Assembly: GCF_039830145.1 (NCBI RefSeq)
Contig: NZ_CP156082.1
Coordinates: forward strand, 1,692,001 to 1,756,000
DNA from: Croceibacterium sp. TMG7-5b_MA50
Lineage (GTDB): Bacteria > Pseudomonadota > Alphaproteobacteria > Sphingomonadales > Sphingomonadaceae
Direction: 5' to 3'
DNA length: 64,000 nucleotides
A program made the translations under genes and the position numbers. The notes beneath the pieces were generated by a model. That model was given only the letters and a program-made list of their open reading frames with translations, ran no database searches and was not told where the DNA came from. Each line of letters begins with the position of its first letter. Position 1 is the first letter of the stretch. Positions 9,801 through 17,638 of the stretch are shown piece after piece.

Positions 9801-9895
9801 ATGCGAAGCCGCCGCTCGCCACCGGCGGCTATCTCGGCACGATCTACGCGCCGATGCGCCGCTACTGGTACGTCAACGTGCGGCACAGCTTCTGA
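6854..9895 (+). CDS. TonB-dependent outer-membrane receptor (peptide-scavenging operon)
   Basis: A 1013-aa receptor with a signal peptide ending near AQAGIVHAQDA. The plug domain begins with EIVVVGSQIRGARINEALPV and includes DLRSLGVGNTLVLLNGRR and the YGADAVAGVVN segment. A long beta-barrel follows and ends in an aromatic residue (VNVRHSF), as outer-membrane porin-fold proteins do. No STN secretin-like N-terminal domain is visible. The start is ATG 6854, preceded by AAGGGGGG. Operon position between a secreted peptidase and gamma-glutamyltransferase suggests a peptide or glutathione-like ligand; that is inference. Confidence 0.93.
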   Translation: MFQGSRRRRLTLTATSFIALAQAGIVHAQDATAPDINDDPAAQQPSAAEIVVVGSQIRGARINEALPVTVVGTDQIEAAAVVSGDELFRSIPQFGDVRFNSQYLPGTSNSARGDVGSLDLRSLGVGNTLVLLNGRRVVNHPTSQANDQLVPVLSFNSNALPVNGLERLEVLRDGAAAIYGADAVAGVVNTVLKSDYDGAELSLQYGGAEGTGLREFNANGVIGTNFNENRGNVTLFASYDHGTGIDSREQDFTASDDRRPLFADTPFASQNSLLGTATTTQYPNLRTVGNVVVRRNGTAITNTSGQFHVQPLGQVGCQATIGAERCIQSGALATSGADANLRYDNAAAGITVVPELERLNLFLTGNYEINDSLTFFTEGGFYRAKTKANQGAMSTTTASPLSVPADYYWNPFGPTTINGAPNPNRLSGINAPAGGVALTIPNYAFTDLGPVEIDVTNQQFRLLGGLRGEWGKFDWETAVSYSEAWVRDVSDNVSRTALYESMSIDGPDAYNIFGTSVNSDATKDAIRQDLVRFTKSTLATADFHLSTGSLFELPAGGLGMAAGVEGRRETQLDDRDSRIDGTITFTDPATRRLDADFVNSATNPDTGGDRNVIGAYIEFAIPVISPEMGIPLVRSLDIQAAARYEYYDDFGDVAVPKVAGAWDVIDGIRLRGSWAKSYRAPNLEQLNATLITRSNGRTDWIRCEADLRAGRIASFNDCSQSFTTQERRSGNADLDAERATTMSFGTVLEPPLPLGWGDLTFTADWWNVKQTGLIGLYGGANALINDYLQRTQGSSYANLVRNPVTQADRDEFAGTGLEPAGTIAYLLDQYVNILPQEVEGLDFNLTYRTPETSIGRFNLAVNASHFLKFFQTPSPQVEELIAAQEAGLINGGINIGQGGSLLKDGGKPRWRGSASLTWSLDNVTVGGFVQYTGVVEQQALVYPDGSYWEVGPQTTANLYAQYTFDEGTLDGTSFRLGARNLFDAKPPLATGGYLGTIYAPMRRYWYVNVRHSF

Positions 9896-9904
9896 TCGCA
9901 TATC

Positions 9905-9929
9905 CCCGGCCACGCCGCGCGCGGCCGGG
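9905..9929 (+). promoter_or_regulatory. intercistronic hairpin between TonB receptor and gamma-glutamyltransferase genes
   Basis: CCCGGCC (9905-9911) and GGCCGGG (9923-9929) are perfectly complementary across an 11-nt GC-rich loop. There is no T tract, so a stability or processing element is more likely than a terminator. Confidence 0.4.
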
Positions 9930-9953
9930 ACCTTCATGGCAACGGGGACCATC

Positions 9954-11717
9954 ATGACCAGCACTGCCCTTCACCGGATCGCCGCGGCGCTCGCTTTGGC
10001 TTCCCTGCCGCTATCGGCCATCGCGCAGGACGCGGCCACGCAGGCGCCGCCCGCCGCGGCGGCGACGCGTGGCAGCGGCGGCGACATCGTCGCCTACGGC
10101 CAGATCCACGGCCCAGTGATCGGGCGCGACGGCATGGTTTCCAGCCAGAGTGCGCCCGCCACTCTGGTGGGGACGGAGATCCTGCGCCAGGGCGGCAACG
10201 CCGTGGATGCGGCCATTGCCGTCGGCCTGGCGGAGGCCGTGACCCTGCCGCGCGCGGGCAATCTGGGTGGCGGCGGCTACATGGTGGTGCACATGGCCGC
10301 CACGGCGGATCGTCCGGCGTCAACGATCGCGATCAACTATTACGGCATCCTCCCGCAGGCGATCACGCCCGAAACCATGCTGGGCAGCAATGGCCGGCCC
10401 GACCAGTCCAAGGTCATGTCGTTCCTCGGCACCACGGTCCCCGGCACCGTCGCCGGCCTGTGGGAGGCGCATCAGCGATACGGCAGCATGCCGTGGGCGA
10501 AGCTGGTGGAACCTGCCATCCGCCTGGCGCGTGACGGCGTGAAGCTGACCGATGGGGAGGCGGAAGCGACCGCCGGCCGCGCCGCGATGCTCGGCCGCGA
10601 TCCGGGCGCGCGTGCCGCCTACCTGAAAGCCGATGGCACCCCCTACCAGCCGGGCGAACTGTTCCGCCAGCCGGACCTCGCCTGGAGCCTGCAGCAGATC
10701 GCGGAGGGTGGGCGCGACGCGTTCTACAAGGGCGCGCTGGCGGAACGGATGATCGCCGGCATCCAGGCGGGCGGCGGCATCATGACGATGCAGGACCTCG
10801 CCAGCTACACCGCCGCCGTCACCGAACCCGTCTGGTCCAGCTATCGCGGGCTGCCGATCGCCTACATGGCCCCGACTTCCAGCGGGGTCACGCTGGCGCA
10901 GGCGATGAACATCCTGGAACGCTTCCCCTTGCGCGAATATGGCTGGGGCAGCGTCAATGCGCTGCACCTGATTTCCGAAGCGATGAAGATCGCGGCGTCC
11001 GATCGCCGGCTGGTCGGCGGGGAACCGCAATGGACGACGCCGTGGCGCGGCCTTGCCAGCAAGGAATATGCGGCGGAACGCGCGCAGCTGATCCGCATGG
11101 ATGCCTCGCTGACGGCGGCCACCCTGCCCGACGGGAACCCGTATCCGCACGAAAGCGCCGATACGACGCACTTCTCGGTCGCCGACAAATTCGGCAACGC
11201 GGTCGCGAACACCTACACGCTGACTGCATCTTATGGCGCGCATGTGGTGCCGCCGGGCACCGGCATCCTGCTCAACAATTCAGGCGGCAACTTCGCCTGG
11301 GGCAGCAGCGACCCGGCGCGACAGGCGACCTGGCCCGCCCCCGGCAAGCGCGCGGGTTCGACGATCACCCCGCTGATCGTGTTCCGCGACGACAAGCCGT
11401 GGCTGGTCACCGGCACGCCGGGCGGGGGCTACATCATCGCCACCATGGCGCAGATCCTGGTCAATGCGATCGACTTCGACCTGAACATCGCGGAGGCGGC
11501 GGAACGGCCGCGCATCAACCAGGGCGGTGGCGACGCCCCGCTGGAACTGGAGGGTGGTTACTCGCCCGACATCATTCCTTTGCTGGAGGCACGCGGCCAC
11601 ACGGTGCGGCAGTCGAACACCATGGGCAGCACGCAATCGATCATGATCGAAGGCGACCGCTTCCTGGGCGCTGCCGATACCCGGCGGCCCGACGCACTCG
11701 CCGCCGGGGTACGCTGA
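9954..11717 (+). CDS. ggt: gamma-glutamyltransferase / gamma-glutamyl hydrolase
   Basis: Periplasmic N-terminal-nucleophile enzyme that cleaves gamma-glutamyl bonds in glutathione and related peptides. A signal peptide (IAAALALASLPLSAIAQ) is followed by the family start GGNAVDAAIAVGLAEAVTLP. The autoprocessing site is DTTHFSVAD, with Thr404 as the predicted nucleophile of the small subunit. The substrate loop GILLNNSGGNF and the late block STITPLIVF / TGTPGGGYI are also present. Length 587 aa is typical. The frame is open far upstream inside the receptor gene, but ATG 9954 follows a GGGGA ribosome site and starts the signal peptide. It is third in the peptidase-receptor operon. Confidence 0.94.
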   Translation: MTSTALHRIAAALALASLPLSAIAQDAATQAPPAAAATRGSGGDIVAYGQIHGPVIGRDGMVSSQSAPATLVGTEILRQGGNAVDAAIAVGLAEAVTLPRAGNLGGGGYMVVHMAATADRPASTIAINYYGILPQAITPETMLGSNGRPDQSKVMSFLGTTVPGTVAGLWEAHQRYGSMPWAKLVEPAIRLARDGVKLTDGEAEATAGRAAMLGRDPGARAAYLKADGTPYQPGELFRQPDLAWSLQQIAEGGRDAFYKGALAERMIAGIQAGGGIMTMQDLASYTAAVTEPVWSSYRGLPIAYMAPTSSGVTLAQAMNILERFPLREYGWGSVNALHLISEAMKIAASDRRLVGGEPQWTTPWRGLASKEYAAERAQLIRMDASLTAATLPDGNPYPHESADTTHFSVADKFGNAVANTYTLTASYGAHVVPPGTGILLNNSGGNFAWGSSDPARQATWPAPGKRAGSTITPLIVFRDDKPWLVTGTPGGGYIIATMAQILVNAIDFDLNIAEAAERPRINQGGGDAPLELEGGYSPDIIPLLEARGHTVRQSNTMGSTQSIMIEGDRFLGAADTRRPDALAAGVR

Positions 11718-11746
11718 CGGGGTCCGCTAAGGGGTACGCTGACGGA
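11706..11746 (+). repeat. 15-bp direct repeat at the end of ggt
   Basis: GGGGTACGCTGACGG occurs at 11706-11720 and again at 11732-11746. The first copy spans the last codons and TGA stop of ggt, so a second copy of the gene's tail sits 26 nt downstream. A short local duplication is the simplest reading. Confidence 0.75.
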
Positions 11747-11793
11747 GATTGCGGGGCTGGATCAGCGCTAAGGCGCTTCGCCAGTCGCCGCGA

Positions 11794-12900
11794 TCATGCG
11801 AACCGCGTCGCCGCATACAGCGACGCGTCCAGCGCCTCGGTCATGGCGTCGCGCGCTTGTCCAAGCAGGAGCTGCGCCCCCAGCCGGGCCGCCGCCGGGG
11901 CCGTCTGGATGCCGAAGCCGCCCTGCCCCGCGAACCAGAACAATCCGGGCACGTCCGCGTCCCAGCCATAGACCGGCCGCCGATCGGGCGCGAAGCTGCG
12001 CAAGCCCGCCCAACGGCGCTCCACCGCCTCTACCCGCCAGTCGACCACCTCGCCCAGCCGGTCGATGGCAAGCGCCACGTCCAGCTCCTCTGGCGCGGCA
12101 TCACAGGGTGGGCTCGGCGTCTCGTCATGCGGGCTCAGCCACAGGCGGCCATTTTCGGGCTTGAAGTAGAACTGTCCGGCGAGGTCCAGCACCAGCGGCA
12201 GGGTGGCGGGCGCCGGCGGATCGGTGCGCAATTGCGCCACCGTACGCCTGAGCGGCCCGATGCCGAGCGGCCGCGCCCCGGCGAGTGCCGCCACATCGTC
12301 GGCCCAGGCCCCGGCGGCATTGACCACCACGCCGGCGCTGATCTCCGTCCCGTCCTCCGCCTGCAACCGCCAGCCCGCACCCGCCCGCTCCAGCGCGGCG
12401 ATGCGGCTGTTCGGCCGCAGGATGACGCCGCCCTGCCGCGCCAGGGCCAGGTAATGCGCGTGCAGCCCGGCAACGTCGATGTCGGCGCAGGACGGCTGGT
12501 GAATCGCCAGCCCCCAGCCCGCGCGCAGGCCCGGGATCATCGGCGCGACTCCGGCCCGATCCAGCACCTCGATCTGCACGCCCGTCCCGGCGAAACGGTC
12601 GATAAAGGCGGCGACCGCCGCATCCCCGTCGCGCGCCACATACAGCGCACCGCGCGGCGTCAGGAAGTTATGCTCACGCAGGTACACTCCGGACGCGAGC
12701 GTCAGCGGCACGATCTCCGGCCCGCCATAGCATTCCTCCCAGAACGCGGCCGAGCGACCGGTCGTATGGTATCCCGGCTGCCGCTCGGCCTCCAGCAGCA
12801 GCACGCTGGCATCGCTGCCGGCGAGGCGAGCGATCTCCGCCGCGATGCTGGCGCCCGCCATGCCCGCGCCGATCACCGCGATGTCGCAGGTCGTCGTCAT
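11794..12900 (-). CDS. FAD-dependent D-amino-acid dehydrogenase, D-arginine dehydrogenase-like
   Basis: A 368-aa DAO-fold flavoprotein. The N-terminal dinucleotide site is DIAVIGAGMAGASIAAEIA, followed by the acidic ribose binder LLLEAERQPGYHTTGRSA. Other blocks are SCADIDVAGLHAHY, VVNAAGAWADDVAALAG, QFYFKPENGRLWLSP, WAGLRSFAPDRRPVYG (conserved substrate-binding Arg) and FWFAGQGGFGIQTAPA. From memory these blocks parallel the Pseudomonas D-arginine dehydrogenase closely, so oxidative deamination of a D-amino acid is the best guess; the substrate remains unproved. It is the second gene of a pair, its start overlapping the stop of the hydrolase gene by 4 nt. Confidence 0.8.
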   Translation of the reverse strand: MTTTCDIAVIGAGMAGASIAAEIARLAGSDASVLLLEAERQPGYHTTGRSAAFWEECYGGPEIVPLTLASGVYLREHNFLTPRGALYVARDGDAAVAAFIDRFAGTGVQIEVLDRAGVAPMIPGLRAGWGLAIHQPSCADIDVAGLHAHYLALARQGGVILRPNSRIAALERAGAGWRLQAEDGTEISAGVVVNAAGAWADDVAALAGARPLGIGPLRRTVAQLRTDPPAPATLPLVLDLAGQFYFKPENGRLWLSPHDETPSPPCDAAPEELDVALAIDRLGEVVDWRVEAVERRWAGLRSFAPDRRPVYGWDADVPGLFWFAGQGGFGIQTAPAAARLGAQLLLGQARDAMTEALDASLYAATRFA

Positions 12901-13850
12901 GCCGGCACCACCCGGGCCAGGAAGCTATCAATCGCGCCCAGCGCGCGGCGGCGCACGCCCGGCACCTCGCGCAGGATCTCGTGCCGCGCCTGGGCCCCGA
13001 ACCACGTCACCTCGGCGTGTGGCAGGCGATCGGCGGTACGGCGGATCGCGCGCGGGCTGACCAGCCGGTCCGCCTGCGTGGCGATGATGCACACCGGCAG
13101 CATCAGCCGCTCCAGCAGGCCCGGCGATTGCAGCCGCGCGTTGGAACGGATCGCGCCCGCCAGCCAGCCCCAGCTCGCCGGGCCCATCGCCAGCTCGGGC
13201 CGCTGCTGGCGCCAGTGGAACTCGTCGGCGTAGCGGCCATCGTCATGCGTCAGCAGCGCCTGGCGCAGCTTCGCGCTGTCACCCGGCCGCTCGCTCGCCT
13301 TCCAGGCCGGACGGCGCGGATCGCCCAGCCGCACCATGGTGGCCGCTATTGCGCGCTTGGCGAGGCCCGGCAACGCGTCCGGCCCGATGTCGAGCATCGG
13401 CGCACTCAGCACCAGCGCGGCGGGTGCGGGCCTCAGCATTGTTTCCGCCGCGGCGCGCAGCACCAGATGCCCGCCCATGGAGTGGCCCAGCAGAACATGC
13501 GGACCCGCATGGCGTGCGGTCCAGTCCCGCCAGAACGCGGCGAGATCGTCCAGCCACAGCGCGAAATCATCGACGTGACCGGTCGTGTCGTCACGGCCCA
13601 GCCGCCCGGACCCGCCCTGCCCGCGCCATTCGGCGGCGCCGACCTGCCAGCCGGCCTGCCGCCAATGCTCCAGTTCGGGCAGGTATTTCTCGTAGGCGTC
13701 GCCCCGCCCGACCAGGAACAGCAGCGATCCACGCGGGGTGCCTGCGGGCGGCGTCCACGCGATCTGCCGGATCAGGTGCCCGTCGGCGGCACGCCACTGG
13801 CTCTCGCGCGCGCCTGCCGGAATGTGGCGACCGAGTGCCTCGGTTACCAT
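12897..13850 (-). CDS. alpha/beta hydrolase, lysophospholipase / monoacylglycerol lipase-like
   Basis: A 317-aa serine hydrolase of the Hydrolase_4 type without a signal peptide. The nucleophile elbow is GHSMGGHLVL, and the acid and histidine of the triad are likely in IATQADRLVSPRA and GAQARHEILREV. The oxyanion region LFLVGRGDAYEKY is at the expected place. It would hydrolyse lysophospholipids or monoacylglycerols in the cytoplasm. Its stop overlaps the next gene's ATG (12897-12900), so the two are co-translated. It is divergent from the Tad pilus operon with only 31 nt between start codons. Confidence 0.82.
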   Translation of the reverse strand: MVTEALGRHIPAGARESQWRAADGHLIRQIAWTPPAGTPRGSLLFLVGRGDAYEKYLPELEHWRQAGWQVGAAEWRGQGGSGRLGRDDTTGHVDDFALWLDDLAAFWRDWTARHAGPHVLLGHSMGGHLVLRAAAETMLRPAPAALVLSAPMLDIGPDALPGLAKRAIAATMVRLGDPRRPAWKASERPGDSAKLRQALLTHDDGRYADEFHWRQQRPELAMGPASWGWLAGAIRSNARLQSPGLLERLMLPVCIIATQADRLVSPRAIRRTADRLPHAEVTWFGAQARHEILREVPGVRRRALGAIDSFLARVVPA

Positions 13851-13881
13851 TTCGCAAGCGGTCCCGCTTTAGCCGGAAGGG

Positions 13882-14340
13882 GTGACTGACCCATCGCCCG
13901 CGACCTATGGCCTGCTGGCCCTGTTGGCAATCGCCCTGCTGCTGGCGGCGGTGGGCGACTGGCGCCACCGGCTGATCCGCAACCGCCTGAACGCCGCGAT
14001 CGCCTGCAGCGCTCCGCTGTTCTGGCTGGCGAGCGGTCTGCCCTTGTGGCCGGGCGTGGCAGCGCAGCTCGCCCTGGCCGCCGCCGTGCTGGCGGTCTGC
14101 GCCGGCCTGTTCGCCATCCGCGTGCTAGGCGGCGGCGATGTGAAGCTGCTGGCGGCGCTGGCCCTATGGGTGCGCCCCCACGCTTTCCCCGATCTGCTGC
14201 TGGTGATGGCGCTGACCGGCGGCCTGCTGGCGGCGGCGCTGCTGCTGACGCATCGCCGGTCCGGAACCGGCACCAGCGTCCCCTACGGCATCGCTATCGC
14301 CGTCGCCGGCCTGTGGGTGCTGCCCGCTCTCTCCGCATGA
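13882..14340 (+). CDS. cpaA: prepilin peptidase CpaA/TadV (aspartic, A24 family)
   Basis: A small (152-aa) polytopic membrane protease that would cut the leader of Flp-type pilins. Both catalytic aspartates are visible: Asp26 in VGDWRHRLIRN and Asp86 in the GxGD motif LGGGDVKLLAA. About five hydrophobic helices surround them and the methylase domain of PilD-type enzymes is absent, as in CpaA. The start is a GTG preceded by GGAAGG. First gene of the Tad locus. No pilin substrate gene is present within the window. Confidence 0.87.
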   Translation: MTDPSPATYGLLALLAIALLLAAVGDWRHRLIRNRLNAAIACSAPLFWLASGLPLWPGVAAQLALAAAVLAVCAGLFAIRVLGGGDVKLLAALALWVRPHAFPDLLLVMALTGGLLAAALLLTHRRSGTGTSVPYGIAIAVAGLWVLPALSA

Positions 14341-14433
14341 ATGCCTGAGCGGCGGCAAACGGCCGATTAACCATTCTGCCCTACCCCGATGGGAGGACAG
14401 CCGCACGGGCAAGAAGGGGCAGCGGGACCGATC

Positions 14434-15426
14434 ATGGACAGGAAGAAGCTGGCATTGCTGGGCGGGGCCGTGGTGGTGGCGATGGCCACCGCCCTCGCCG
14501 CCCGCTCCATGTTCGCCGGTGCCGCCACGCCGCAGGCCGTTGCGGTCGAAGCGCCGCAGCCCACCGGCCCGCGCGTGCTGGTCGCCCGCCGCGCACTGCC
14601 CGTCGGCACGATCATCTCCGCCGATGCCGTCAGCTTCCAGCCCTGGCCATCGGAACTGGTGCAGGACGCATACTTCACCGAAGGCGACGCGCCGATCGAC
14701 AAGCTGCTCGGCACCGTGGTCCGCCATCCCGTCACCGCGGGGGAGCCGGTGACGCAAGGGTCGCTGGTGAAGCCGGGCGACCGCGGCTTCCTCGCCGCCG
14801 CGCTTGGCCCCGGCATGCGCGCGGTGACGGTGGACGTGTCCGCCCGCACCGGCGTCGCCGGCTTCGTCTTCCCGGGCGACCGGGTCGACATCATCCTGAC
14901 GCAGTCGGTCAGCGGCGAAGGCCAGCCGCTCCGCGCGACGGAGACGATCATGCGCAATGTCCGCGTGCTCGCGACCGACCAGTCCACCGCCAGCACCACC
15001 GAAGACGGCAAGACGGTCGTGCAGACCTTCCGCACCGCCACGCTGGAGGTGACGCCGCGCATGGCCGAGAAGATCGCGGTGGCGGAGACGATCGGCACGC
15101 TCAGCCTCTCGCTGCGCTCCATCGCCGACAGCCAGGGCGAACTCGACCAGGCGCTCGCCTCGGGCGAGATCGAGCTGCCCGCCGGCGCGACGCCGGAGCA
15201 GGAGGAACGGCTGCTGCGCGCCGCCGCCACCCGGCCGCAGGACGCGCGCGGCTCCTTCGTGACCGGTGGCGACGTGTCGCGGTTCCAGCGCAGTTCCATG
15301 CCGCGCACCGAAAGCAGCGGCGAGAGCCCGCAATCCGGCGCCCCCGCCGCGGCGCCCGTGCGCGCCGGACCGGTCGTGCGCGTCACGCGCGGGCAGACCG
15401 CCACACTGGTGCAGGTGCCCAAGTGA
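14434..15426 (+). CDS. cpaB: Flp pilus assembly protein CpaB/RcpC
   Basis: A 330-aa periplasmic protein anchored by one N-terminal helix (LALLGGAVVVAMATALAA). A SAF domain follows (VLVARRALPVGTIISADAV) and then the RcpC/CpaB domain with GFVFPGDRVDIILTQ and ATDQSTAS. It is thought to gate or stabilise the outer-membrane secretin of Tad pili. I chose ATG 14434, which follows an AAGGGG site and begins at the membrane anchor. The stop is just upstream of or overlaps cpaC, depending on the cpaC start. Confidence 0.9.
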   Translation: MDRKKLALLGGAVVVAMATALAARSMFAGAATPQAVAVEAPQPTGPRVLVARRALPVGTIISADAVSFQPWPSELVQDAYFTEGDAPIDKLLGTVVRHPVTAGEPVTQGSLVKPGDRGFLAAALGPGMRAVTVDVSARTGVAGFVFPGDRVDIILTQSVSGEGQPLRATETIMRNVRVLATDQSTASTTEDGKTVVQTFRTATLEVTPRMAEKIAVAETIGTLSLSLRSIADSQGELDQALASGEIELPAGATPEQEERLLRAAATRPQDARGSFVTGGDVSRFQRSSMPRTESSGESPQSGAPAAAPVRAGPVVRVTRGQTATLVQVPK

Positions 15427-15464
15427 GCGCCCCCGCCCTCTCCCGCTTCCGCGAGACCGCCCCC

Positions 15465-16931
15465 ATGATCCGTCGCCTCCTCCCTTGCCTGCTCGCCGCC
15501 GCTGCCGCGCCACTCGCCCCAATCGCACCCGCGACCGCGCAGCAGGCCGCCCCGGCGGACAGCATCGTCCTGTCGATCGGCCGGGCTGAGCTCGTCACCC
15601 TGCCGCAGGCGATCAGCGACGTGTTCGTCGCCAACGATGCCATCGCCGACGTGGAGGTCCGCAGCCGACGCCAGCTCTACGTCATGGGCAAGGCCGGCGG
15701 GGAAACGGTCGTCTATGCCAGCAACGCCGCGGGGGAGACCGTGTGGTCCGCCAATGTCCGGGTGGGATCGAACATCGACAGCGTGGACCAGATGCTCGCC
15801 ATGGCCATGCCGGACGCGCAGATCGCCGTATCCACCATCGGCACCGGCACCCTGCTGCTGACCGGCACGGTCGCCGCGCCCGAGGATGCGGCGGAGGCGG
15901 AACGGCTGGTGAAGGCCTATGCCGGTGAAACCGCCAACGTCATCTCCCGCCTGCGCCTGACCACGCCGATGCAGGTCATGCTGCGCGTCCGCATAGCGGA
16001 GGTCAGCCGGTCGCTGGTACGAGAGCTTGGCGTCAACATCACCTCCGCCGACGCCACTGGCGGGTTCCAGTTCGGCCTTGGCCAGGGTCGCCAGATATTC
16101 CAGCAATACGGTCCGGGCGCGCCGCTGCTGACCGCGCCCAACCCCAACAACACCATCACCGGTCCGGGCACGATCCTGAACGGCATCAGCCCAGGCGCGA
16201 CGATCGCCGCCGGCGGCAAGTTCCTTGGCCTTGATCTGCTGGGCGCGCTCGACCTGGCGGAGGTGGACGGACTGGTCACGACCCTCGCCGAACCCAACCT
16301 CACCGCGATCTCGGGCGAGACCGGGCAGTTCCTGGCGGGCGGCGAGTTTCCGATCCCCCTCAGCCAGGGGTTCGGCACCACCACGGTGGAATACAAGAAT
16401 TACGGCGTCAGCCTCGCCTACACCCCCGTGGTGCTGACTAATGGGCGCATCTCGCTGAAGGTGCGGCCGGAAGTATCGGAACTGTCCACTCAGGGCGCGG
16501 TGACGCTGAACGGGTTCCAAATCCCCGCCCTCACCGTCCGCCGCGCGGAAACCACGGTGGAGCTGGGTTCGGGCCAGAGCTTCATGATCGCCGGGCTGAT
16601 GAGCAACAATGCCCAGAACCAGATCAACCGCACGCCGGGCCTTGGCAACCTGCCGATCATCGGCAACCTGTTCCGTTCCACGGAATTCCGCCGCGGCGAG
16701 ACCGAGCTGGTGATCGTCGTCACGCCTTATCTGGTGCGGCCGGTGGACGACAGCGCGATCCGCCTGCCGACCGACGGGCTGCGCCTGCCAACATTGGGGG
16801 ACCAGCTGCTGGACCATGTCACCGCCCGCGACAGCGGCGGGGATCGGCCCAACCCGGCGGCAGCGCCGCCCACCGATGCTTCCGCCGCCGACGCCACCCT
16901 TCCCGAACCCGGCTTCAGCCTGATCCCGTGA
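15465..16931 (+). CDS. cpaC: Tad pilus secretin CpaC/RcpA
   Basis: Outer-membrane secretin through which the pilus exits. A signal peptide (LLPCLLAAAAAPLAPIAPATA) is followed by the pilus N-terminal domain (LSIGRAELVTLPQAISDVFV), a BON-like segment around residues 110-145, and the secretin core ending in TPGLGNLPIIGNLFRS and TELVIVVTPYLVRPV. At 488 aa it fits the family. A GTG at 15423 that overlaps the cpaB stop is an alternative start adding 14 residues; the ATG at 15465 puts the signal peptide at the N-terminus. Confidence 0.9.
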   Translation: MIRRLLPCLLAAAAAPLAPIAPATAQQAAPADSIVLSIGRAELVTLPQAISDVFVANDAIADVEVRSRRQLYVMGKAGGETVVYASNAAGETVWSANVRVGSNIDSVDQMLAMAMPDAQIAVSTIGTGTLLLTGTVAAPEDAAEAERLVKAYAGETANVISRLRLTTPMQVMLRVRIAEVSRSLVRELGVNITSADATGGFQFGLGQGRQIFQQYGPGAPLLTAPNPNNTITGPGTILNGISPGATIAAGGKFLGLDLLGALDLAEVDGLVTTLAEPNLTAISGETGQFLAGGEFPIPLSQGFGTTTVEYKNYGVSLAYTPVVLTNGRISLKVRPEVSELSTQGAVTLNGFQIPALTVRRAETTVELGSGQSFMIAGLMSNNAQNQINRTPGLGNLPIIGNLFRSTEFRRGETELVIVVTPYLVRPVDDSAIRLPTDGLRLPTLGDQLLDHVTARDSGGDRPNPAAAPPTDASAADATLPEPGFSLIP

Positions 16932-16945
16932 TTGCGAGGACACCC

Positions 16946-17638
16946 ATGCCGCCGACCCGATCGACCCGTTCCTGGCAACGCCGGGCCATGCTCAACCCGT
17001 CGCTTCTGATCCTGCCGCTGATCGCCGGCCTCACGGCCTGTTCGACCACCGCCGATGGCGGACCGGTCAACCGCTCGCTCTATTCGGTCCACCAGCCGGT
17101 CGTCGACCGCACCACCTATACGCTGGACCTGGCCGTCGGGGCCGGCGGCATGCGGCCTGGGGAGGAGGCACGGCTCGATGCGTGGCTCGGCGCGCTTGGT
17201 ACGGCGCCGGGCGATACGCTTGCGCTCGACGGGCCGGCGGATCGCGCCGCGCTGGGCCAGATCGCCGCCGTGACCGGCCGGCATGGCCTGCTGGCGGGCG
17301 CGTCCGTGCCGGCTATCGGCACCGTACCGCCCGGGTCGATCCGCGTGGCGGTGACCCGCCACCGCGCCTATGTCCCCGGCTGCCCCGACTGGACGGATCG
17401 GACCGCCAGCCAGCTGGATAACCGGACTTCCAACAATTACGGTTGCGGCGTGAACGGCAACATGGCCGCCATGGTGGCCGATCCGCAGGATCTGCTCCGC
17501 GGCCGCAGCGACACCGGCAACACGCAGGTCATGACCGCCAATCGCGGGATCGATGCCTGGCGCAAGCGGACCCCCGGCGCGGCAGGCGAACTGCCCCGTG
17601 CCACCAGCGCCGGCGGCGTCAGCGGAGGTGGCCAGTGA
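16946..17638 (+). CDS. cpaD: Tad pilus lipoprotein CpaD
   Basis: A 230-aa lipoprotein. The lipobox LTAC gives the lipidated Cys after a hydrophobic stretch (LLILPLIAG). The CpaD domain is recognised by VAVTRHRAYVPGCPDW and SNNYGCGVNGNMAAMVADP, the most conserved part of the family. It would sit with the secretin in the outer membrane. The chosen ATG follows GCGAGGA; a GTG at 16928 overlapping the cpaC stop is possible. The end overlaps the cpaE start as GTGA. Confidence 0.88.
   Translation: MPPTRSTRSWQRRAMLNPSLLILPLIAGLTACSTTADGGPVNRSLYSVHQPVVDRTTYTLDLAVGAGGMRPGEEARLDAWLGALGTAPGDTLALDGPADRAALGQIAAVTGRHGLLAGASVPAIGTVPPGSIRVAVTRHRAYVPGCPDWTDRTASQLDNRTSNNYGCGVNGNMAAMVADPQDLLRGRSDTGNTQVMTANRGIDAWRKRTPGAAGELPRATSAGGVSGGGQ

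Noticed and set aside
6866-9964. A 1032-codon open frame on the minus strand opposite the TonB receptor
   Set aside because: It is a mirror of strong third-position GC bias in the real gene. Its product is low-complexity Arg/Ala/Gly/Asp sequence with no domain, signal or plausible start.
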